Assembly: GCA_017163975.1 (NCBI GenBank)
Contig: JAFFSR010000299.1
Location: 1,599,501-1,663,500 of the forward strand
DNA: 64,000 bases
Origin: Anastatus disparis
Taxonomy: Eukaryota > Arthropoda > Insecta > Hymenoptera > Eupelmidae
Reading direction: 5' to 3'
The translations under genes and the position numbers were made by a program. Under the pieces are notes generated by a model. The model made no database searches and had not been told where the DNA came from. It worked only from the letters and a program-made list of their open reading frames with translations. This document shows positions 56,616-64,000 of this stretch, piece after piece (within the stretch, counting starts at the first letter, position 1; the number at the start of each line of letters is the position of its first letter).

Positions 56616-56911
56616 TTAAGAGCGGAAATCAGAACATCACGCACTCATATATTCGTAAATTTAAGGATTCTTAAATTTTTTAAGCTACATATAAACAATG
56701 AATTCTTGTTCTTATGTACAAAACCTAAAAAAGACAATGTTTTGAACCATTAAAAAAAAATTAATTCATCAAGGGAGCAAAAAAAAATGATTTTTTTCCC
56801 AAATGTATGATTTTGGGGTTCTATTTTGAGGGTGTAAATAGGGTACTGGTAAAATGTGATTACTTTTCCCTCAATCTGTTTCACTAAACCGTTAAAATAC
56901 ATTTTAAAAAA

Positions 56912-56913
<2 letters not shown>

Positions 56914-56962
<49 letters not shown>

Positions 56963-56988
56963 TCTCTTTCTCTCTTTCTCTGTCTCTC

Positions 56989-57061
<73 letters not shown>
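56914..57061. repeat. (TC)n microsatellite
   Basis: About 148 bases of TC repeats with a few G and T interruptions. All open frames across it are repeat artefacts. Confidence 0.97.
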
Positions 57062-57064
<3 letters not shown>

Positions 57065-57400
57065 GAGCTTGAATATGTATACATGCACACATAATGACAC
57101 TGTGCTGTTGAGCCTTCTTTCTTTCCTGCTATATATTGCTTGGTGGTGTACTAATGCATGCGTTATGAATTAATAATGAAAGTTTAATGTAATTAATCTA
57201 CCTATATTTGCGTTTTTAGTAAGGGGATTCACTAGAAGATAGAAAATAAAAATTTTTTAACAAAAACAAACAATTTAAAAAATTTTTAATAAATAAAAAC
57301 CGACTTTAAAAGTATCGAATAAAAACAAAATTTTTTACAAAAAATAAGATTTTAAAAACATTGCACTAAAAAATGACGAATAAAAAATTTTTAACAAAAA

Positions 57401-57730
57401 AAAACGACTTCAAAAAATGCACTGAAAAGTAACAAATAATTTATTATCTTCAGAAATCATACAAATAAATGGTAAAATACAATTTTAGAAGTCGGCGTCT
57501 AATTCTAAATCTGTGGTGCGTAAGCAGAACGACTTAGTCCATTTTTTCAAAAATAACGTTCACATTCATTGTTCAAAAATAACGTTTACATTTTTTTTAA
57601 AAAAATAACGTTTACATTCATTGAGGAATTAGACGCCGACTTCTAAAATTGTATTTTACCATTTATTTGTATGATTTCTGAAGATAATAAATTATTTGTT
57701 ACTTTTCAGTGCATTTTTTGAAGTCGGTTT
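57401..57730. mobile_element. Foldback with ACGACTTCAAAAAATGCACT arms
   Basis: Arms of ~105 bp (57401-57505 and 57624-57730) share AAGTAACAAATAATTTATTA and AGAAGTCGGCGTCTAATT with their complements. The centre has three copies of AAAAATAACGTTTACATT-type repeats (57546-57624). AACCGACTTT-like words precede it (57300). Confidence 0.85.
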
Positions 57731-57744
57731 TTTTTTTTTTTTTT

Positions 57745-57970
57745 TAATTTTTTTCTCTAAAACGTCATTTGAAAATTATACGGTTAAACATCGTTATTTT
57801 CAGACTTTGATCGTTGTTTATAAAAAAAATAGGGCAAATCTAGCTGTATCTTTTTATTTATTTATCATCTACTAATCCTTTCCAATGATTTTCAACCTTC
57901 AAATATCTGTAATTAATTAAGTCATATAATCGATGTTTTTTTACGTAGAATGACTGGACTAATACTTGAG
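57745..57970. repeat. Inverted dispersed copy of 29405-29600
   Basis: TCTCTAAAACGTCATTTGAA, CAGACTTTGATCGTTGTTTA and GTAGAATGACTGGACTA are reverse complements of the 29405-29600 unit. Confidence 0.8.
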
Positions 57971-58474
57971 AGTGTATCAAACGATATAAGACTGGTTTCC
58001 AATTTTATTTCTGCTGAGGGAAATATCTCAATTTGAGTCTAATCTTTTTTCAAGAAGGATATTAAAATTATTTTAGTAGTAATAAAATTGAATTCACATA
58101 CATTTGAGCGAATTTTATACGCAAAAGTTTTTCCGTGTTTCTTAGGTTTTCTAACAAAATAATGAATTGGAATTTATTTCTTTAACTTATATAAGAAGCA
58201 ATATTGTCAAGTTTACAACTATAAAATTGTTTAAAAAAATGTTTTTTAAAATAGTCTTTTTTCAAATAAAAATGGAGTAGCTTATCCATTCAACTAAAAA
58301 TAAATTAATTCCTTTCTTCAACTACAAACAAAATAATCCGTTATTCGTCTCGATCGCCGATATTCAAAGTGATAGTTACTCTATCGGTCTAACCAAGCTT
58401 TTATATTGTTAATAATGAAATTAAAAAGTAAGAAGTTTATTGTCTTCTTATAAAAATGAAAAGAACCACTACTT

Positions 58475-58785
58475 CCAACATTTCAATGATCTATACCATT
58501 TTCTTTAGAAGCACTGAAGAATGTACAAATAATTGAAGAGAGATAATATAACTTAGACCGAATGTTTATTATTATATAAAACCGATACAATATTAGAGAG
58601 AGACTGCTTATGACTTTTTTCCAGCGCGTCCAGCAATGGTCCGACGCTCGTTGTCGTCTAAAACGACGATGCGAGTCGCCCGCGACGAAGTGCCGATTTA
58701 GCACATCACGCACCGTGCGACTTTTAACTTGGCAGCTCGGAGTCAATCATCCAAACTTTGAGCTATATACTACTCTGTTATCACA
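58475..58785 (-). mobile_element. Candidate solo LTR
   Basis: On the minus strand a 311-bp segment starts TGTGATAACAGAGTAG and is flanked on both sides by AAGTA (58786-58790 and 58470-58474). It is GC-richer than its surroundings and has TATATAATAATAAACATTC, which could serve as a poly(A) signal. It ends GAAATGTTGG instead of the canonical CA, which weakens the call. The 87-codon minus-strand frame inside has no recognisable motif. Confidence 0.35.
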
Positions 58786-58789
58786 TACT

Positions 58790-60522
58790 TTATAAAAAGA
58801 CTGTATTAACGTACTATATAATGTACGTTGCGGCATCTAGAATTATAAACTCTTTACTTTAATGAATAAAATTATTCCAATATAATATTAAATTTTCAAT
58901 CCTATGCATTGTCAACTTCCTACAATAAGTTTTTTTAATGAAAAATTTCATTTTTATTAATTTTACTTGATATTTTCATGCTTCAATTAAATATTGTAAT
59001 ACCTAAATTGAATTTTTCGGGTTGAAAATTTGATTATTATGAAAAAATACTATGTAATCTATTCGATTCATTTATACTCACGTAATACCCATGTTTGAAA
59101 ATAACCACATGGTTTCACCATTGGGTTTTTTCATGACCATGCGGTAATTGATAATCGTGTGATCATTTATAAACACATAGTTTTTTTTATACATGTGGCT
59201 TTTCTTCTGAAATTCTTTATATTAGAAGAATAAAAATAAATTAGAATTGGAATTCTATTCGAGTATATAATTCTGAAATTATGTACTTAATATAAATAAA
59301 ATTAATTGTATGATTTACCATGAATATACATAGCCCATTCTCTGTCAAATCGAGGGACAAAAAATGTTTTTTTCCTAAAAATTGGTAAAAGGGTTCTTTT
59401 ACATATTATGAGCCACACAAAATTTTTTTAGATTCCTTTAGTACATACTTTTAGAGCTACAAAGCTTCAAAGTTGAGCAGAAACCATATTTTTGAAATTT
59501 TTGATTAATTTTAAGCTTAAATTACCGAGTTAGGTTGGTCTTTAGGAAATTATTACTATAGAACTTTTCTCTTCAAAATATTCTCAATTTAAAGAAAAAA
59601 TCAATTTAAAAGTGCCAATTGAGCTATTCGCTGAGCTAAAGTCATTTAAAGCATGTACTACCACTTTTCAAGGTTTCGAACCATGATCCCATGTCCAAGA
59701 AAATCGTTGAAGTAGATTATATATGTATAAATATGGCCCACAAATTTCCGAATGGACATCCTGGGCAACCCCTTGGAAACAATAAAAATGTAATCAAAAA
59801 TAATGAAAAACGTGATTTTTAGCTACATTTACTCATTTTAATGTTAACTTGTACTCATCGGTTGCAGATGTTCCTTTGCAAACATTCATAGAAATAGTTG
59901 TATACTTTACATGTATTAAAATATCTTCTGAAAGATTTGGAGTAAACTAAACCTTGAGATTCTTTTAACAAATCATGTGCCACCGTAGCACATGAAAAAT
60001 ATACTCAAATGTTGAATTCAGAAAAATTTTTGTTCATTTCATAGTTCAAGGTTATATCATACTGCTAATATTTCCAATAATACATGGCGACAGGTAACTA
60101 TATGTCAAATTTTTTTCTTATAAGATTCAGAATCGATTAGGCCTTTTTTATTAGAAAAAAATTGAATGTAATTAAATTTCTTGAAAATTATGATTAGTAA
60201 CTAAAATATCCTTTGTTTATTTGATTGAAGAGATTAGGACAATTATTTTTCCTTTATTTCTTTCATAATTATAATATAATCCATCTCAAGATACAATAAC
60301 ACTCAAAGGAATATTTTATTTAATTTTTAGTCAATGAATAATTTTACATATTGAATAATGTTAACAGCCCAAGAGATAAGACATGATCCGCTTTGTACTG
60401 ATGATTCGTCACATTTTTTATTACATTTTCCCAGTAAAAGTAACTCAACTATATAACTAAGCAATATTCAAATTCAATTTCTTATACGCTGAATACAAAT
60501 TAATCAATTATTATATATATAT
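58790..60522. other. AT-rich stretch without recognised genes
   Basis: No coding region longer than short broken frames. ACCACATGGTTTCACC-type words near 59100 are short and not resolved into an element. Nothing further supported. Confidence 0.5.
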
Positions 60523-61830
60523 GGGACATTTTACACCAACTGGAAGAGCAACAAAAGAAAAATCGCTAAATCTTTGAAAATATATTCTTTTTGTCACCCA
60601 AAATATGCAAAAAAATTCTCAAGGATTTAGATTGAAAGGATCAAGAGCTATACACCGAGAGAGTTTTGCCTCAAAAAACATGATGCGCGACGCACTAGAA
60701 AAAGTGATGCCTTTTGCATCGTAAATCACGCATACTGCTTCGCATTTCATAATTCATGCATCACTTTTTCTCGTGCATAAGTCGAAATACAGTGCACGAG
60801 GTGCCGCCGCATCGAAAAATTTCATGCTTGTTTGGACACAGCATCGATATTTATCGTCAATGCGAGCCACCTTGTGGTCCGTTTTAAAAGCGCACCATCG
60901 TTTATGATGCAAAACTTTCTCCGCGTAGACTCTTAAAATTTAAAATTTTTCAAAATTTTTGGAAAAGTCCCAAATTTATCATTTTTTTTCTGGAAATCCT
61001 GATGTTTTAGAAAGAAATTCATATAAAAATTTCTTGTTGTAAATAAAGAGGAGGGTTAGCATGATTTTTCACAGACCTGAATTTTAAAGTTTTCTTTTGG
61101 TTCTTATATGTATTACATGGTAATTGAAATTACTCATTGTCCACCGCTTCAGAAATTGCTTTTCAAGGGCTTATTTTCTTCTATTTTAAATAAATTTTGA
61201 AATAAATTTTGTAATAAATTTTCAATAATGTAAGTCAGAGCCATCAATAAGGAGTTATGACAGTTTAAAATATATATTTTCATGTATGATTTATTTTTCA
61301 TATTGAATATAAATATATATTTTTATGTATAATTTATTTTTAATATTGAAAATAAATTATACATGAAAATATATATTTTAAACTGTCATAACTCCTTATT
61401 GCGATGCCTCTGATGTGCATGATCAAATTTTAAAGTTTATGTCGAATGGAAGCAAATAAGCCCTCAAAAAGCAATTTCTGTTGTGACGAACAATGAGTAA
61501 TTTCAATTACCATGTAATACATATAAGAACCAAAAGAAAACTTTAAAATTCAGGTCTGTAAAAAATCATGCTAACCCTCCTCTTTATTTACAACAAGAAA
61601 TTTTGTTATGAATTTTCCTCTGATACATCAGGATTTTCAAAAAAAAAAAAAAATAATAAAGTTGGGAATTTACTAAAAATTTTGAAAAATTTTTTAATTT
61701 CAAGGATCCATAGCTCTTAATACTTTTAATCTAGATACTTAAAATTTTATTTTACACACTTTGGGTAACAAATAGAATATATTCTCAGAGTTTCAGCGAT
61801 TTTTATTTTTTTGCTCTTCCAGTTGGCTTT
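60523..61830. mobile_element. Foldback element, copy A (GGGACATTTTACACC ends)
   Basis: Left end GGGACATTTTACACCAACTG, right arm ends TTGCTCTTCCAGTTGG. The arms share GGATTTAGATTGAAAGGATC, AAGAGGAGGGTTAGCATGAT and TGTATTACATGGTAATTGAA with their complements over about 450 bases once the 273-bp insertion is removed. The central stem is AGTTTAAAATATATATTTTC and its complement. Related to copy B at 62256-63330. Confidence 0.85.
60653..60925. mobile_element. 273-bp TA-flanked MITE, CACCGAGAGAGTTTTGC ends
   Basis: CACCGAGAGAGTTTTGC is mirrored by GCAAAACTTTCTCCGCG, with TA on both sides. It lies in the left arm of foldback A. Copy B has the uninterrupted sequence AGAGCTATAAATTCTT at the same place, which is the empty site. 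Confidence 0.9.
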
Positions 61831-62255
61831 TTCTTAGATGTATTAGTCACAAGATACATAAATAAAAATTCACTTTCACTTATATATTAGGACTTTTTGT
61901 GTAAATTTATGAGAATATTGTGAATTATAATTTCATTGAAGTCAAATGGATTTCATCCACTAGGATATTGATTTACAAATTGCCTTATACTGATCTTCGA
62001 CGAATTGAATTACAAAGAGACATAAGTTCAGTTATTTATCAATGCCCTATTAAAAATAATGTGGTGATAAATCACCTGATTTTTTTTCAACAGGGTGACT
62101 ATGCGAAAAAGTAAATTGAATGTTAATATATATCAATTTCTATGATTTGATGATTGTAATTATTTGTTTACAATAATTTCACGTTTTTATACATAATTAC
62201 GTATAATTATTGCTGTTACTTGCATATATATATAGATATATATATATATATATAT
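61831..62255. other. Spacer between the two foldbacks
   Basis: A 64-codon open frame (61920-62114) has no recognisable motif and average AT-rich codon use; it is not called as a gene. A TATATATAGATATATA tract lies at 62225-62256. Confidence 0.4.
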
Positions 62256-63330
62256 GTTTAGAAAATTTTTTAAGGATTTAGTTTGAAAGGATCAAGAGCT
62301 ATAAATTCTTAAAATTTGAAAATTTTTCAAAATTTTTGGAAAAGTCCCAAATTTTATCATTTTTTTCCTGAAAATCCTGATTTTTTAGAGGAAAATTCAT
62401 AATAATACTTCTTGTTGTAAATGAAGAGGAGAATTAGCATGATTTTTTACAGACCTGAATTCTGCAGATTTCTGATTGGTTCTTATATGTATTGCATGGT
62501 AATTGAAATTACTCATTGTTGCCCCTTCGGAAATTGCTTTTCGCGAGCTTTTTTTTCTATTTCACATGAACTTTAAAATAAATTTATGATCATGTAAGTC
62601 AGAGCCATCAATAAGGAGTTATGACACAGTTTAAAATATATATTTTTATGTATGATTTATCTTGAATATGAAAAATAAATCGTACATGAAAATATATATT
62701 TACATTCAATATGAAAAATAAATATACATGAAAATATATATTTACATTCAATATGAAAAATAAATCATACATGAAAATATATATTTACATTCAATATGAA
62801 AAATAAATATACATGAAAATATATATTTACATTCAATATGAAAAATAAATCATACATGAAAATATATATTTTAAACTGTCATAACTCCTTATTGATGGCT
62901 CTGACTTACATAATTAAAAATTTATTTCAAAGTTTATGTAAAATGGGAGAAAACAAGCCCTCGAAAAGCAATTTCTGAAGTGGCGAAAAATGAGTGATTT
63001 CAATTACCATGTAATACATATAAGAACCAAAAGAAAACTTCAGAATTCAGATCTGTAAAAAATCATGCTAACTCTCCTCTTTATTGACAACAACAAGTAT
63101 TCTTATGAGTTTCTCTTTTAAACATCAGGATTTTTAGGAAAAAAATGATAAAATTGGGACTTTTTCAAAAATTTTGAAAAATTTTCTAATTTTAAAGATT
63201 TATAGCTCTTGATCCTCTTAATCTAAATCCTTGAAAATTTTTCCACACATTTTAGGTAACAGAAAGAATATAATCTCAGAGTTTCAGCGATTTTTATTTT
63301 TTTGCTCTTCTAGTTGGTGTGAAACGTCTC
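62256..63330. mobile_element. Foldback element, copy B
   Basis: Same family as copy A, but the left ~100 bases (including the terminus) are missing. The right end is complete: TTGCTCTTCTAGTTGGTGTG, then GAAACGTCTC. The central part is expanded into tandem repeats (62669-62875). Confidence 0.85.
62669..62875 (+). repeat. ~42-bp tandem repeats alternating in two forms
   Basis: Five units containing ACATGAAAATATATATTTAC and ATTCAATATGAAAAATAAAT. Units alternate between AAATAAATATACATG and AAATAAATCATACATG junctions, a two-unit higher-order pattern. Confidence 0.88.
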
Positions 63331-63400
63331 ATATATATAACGATATATTTTCATATATATAACGATATACTTTCATATATATAACGATATGCACTGAGAT
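63331..63400 (+). repeat. 22-23-bp tandem repeats, ATATATATAACGATATAnTTTC
   Basis: Three copies of ATATATAACGATATA directly after foldback B, decaying into GATATACTnTGnTA words to about 63470. Confidence 0.75.
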
Positions 63401-63749
63401 ATATACTTTGTTACATAATGATATACTCTGGTATTCAATGATATACTTACATATATACTTGCATATATATGTATATATGGACTTACATTTGGTAACAAAT
63501 AGTTCACGTGAAATATGTCATTCTGGAAAGGACTGTGTCATTTTAATTTTGTATATTTAGAATCTTTGGACGATGTTTGAGGTTTGTATTTTTTATAGTA
63601 CTCTTTCCAAGTCTTATTTTCCTTCTTCATCTCATTGCTAGAAGTATGAAGAAGAGGAGTATATTCTAAGCAATTACTGGTACTTGAACTTTGTCCCATA
63701 ATGAATTGAATGTTGTTTATGGTATGTGTCGGTAGTTAAAGGAAGTGAT
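63401..63749. other. Unassigned stretch
   Basis: AT-rich, with weak continuation of the 22-bp repeat words at its left. No gene recognised. Confidence 0.4.
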
Positions 63750-64000
63750 GAGAGCCCCAATCATCGCTCTTATCTATGAGATACAACCACCTGATATTAT
63801 CTCTCGTTTTGACTTTCTTTGGTCGCATTCCATAGCTGAATTTTGCAATGGTGCTCGATTCTCATTCGAATATTTTTTTATGAGTCTGATGTTGTGAAGA
63901 GCACAACAAGGTTTATACATTCCATCGTGGTTGGGTCAAACGATCACTTGCTTTATCTTATCTAATGGTGGATAACCTATCTCTGTGACATCAGTAACAT
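63750..64000 (-). pseudogene. Possible DDE (Harbinger-like) transposase C-terminal fragment
   Basis: A minus-strand frame from the window edge reads VTDVTEIGYPPLDKIKQVIV, a stop, then GMYKPCCALHNIRLIKKYSN and continues to about 63770. The C-C-A-L-H-N-I motif resembles the C-terminal signature of PIF/Harbinger-type transposases (cysteine, then LHN). Only one motif supports this, at least one stop is present and the 5' side runs off the window. It may instead be another element or a decayed host gene. Confidence 0.3.

Noticed and set aside
56750..57173. Leucine/serine and arginine/glutamate open frames
   Set aside because: Produced by the (TC)n microsatellite.

Overview
The window looks like a transposon-graveyard stretch of an arthropod genome, most likely an insect. 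It is very AT-rich, carries (AT)n, (CT)n and CTGT-type simple repeats, has spliceosomal-type splice signals, and holds metazoan element families: Maverick/Polinton, Tc1-mariner, Mutator-like, Ty1/copia, a RAG1/Transib-like gene and TTAA-target elements. No intact host gene was found. Every coding region recognised except one (a Maverick packaging-ATPase-like ORF) is broken by stops or frameshifts. All calls come from reading the sequence and recalling protein families; no database search was run.

Layout. 1-2.6 kb: AT-rich, ends in an (AT)n tract. 2.6-4.8 kb: a cysteine-rich minus-strand exon, a piggyBac-style MITE and a dead Tc3-like transposase. 5.3-10.6 kb: a nested stack (flanking MITEs, then a TA-flanked element, then a 3.3-kb Mutator-like element). 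11.3-18.7 kb: a decayed Maverick, all genes on the plus strand (acidic ORF, protein-primed DNA polymerase B, packaging ATPase, small hydrophobic core-like protein, conserved unknown, internally deleted integrase); capsid and protease genes were not seen. 19.7-20.4 kb: a hairpin-bearing repeat. 20.4-21.95 kb: a pseudogene resembling REXO5-type RNA exonuclease, ended by a TTAA MITE. 22.5-24.4 kb: 3' end of a Ty1/copia element with its LTR, then a GC-richer promoter/LTR-like block with four small hairpin repeats. 24.4-28.7 kb: mostly unassigned. 28.7-46.2 kb: a dense series of long palindromes and MITEs, several nested. 46.9-55.4 kb: a RAG1/Transib-like pseudogene whose apparent intron contains a 6.4-kb 14-bp-unit satellite. 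55.4-64 kb: more foldbacks, a (CT)n tract, a possible solo LTR and a pair of related 1.1-1.3-kb foldbacks.

The most distinctive theme is foldback (giant hairpin) elements. At least fifteen palindromes of 100-2,900 bp occur. Two pairs share a conserved centre but have quite different, often simple-repeat, arms. Paralogous empty sites inside the window support a TTAA target for one MITE family and a TA target for another terminal-repeat class.
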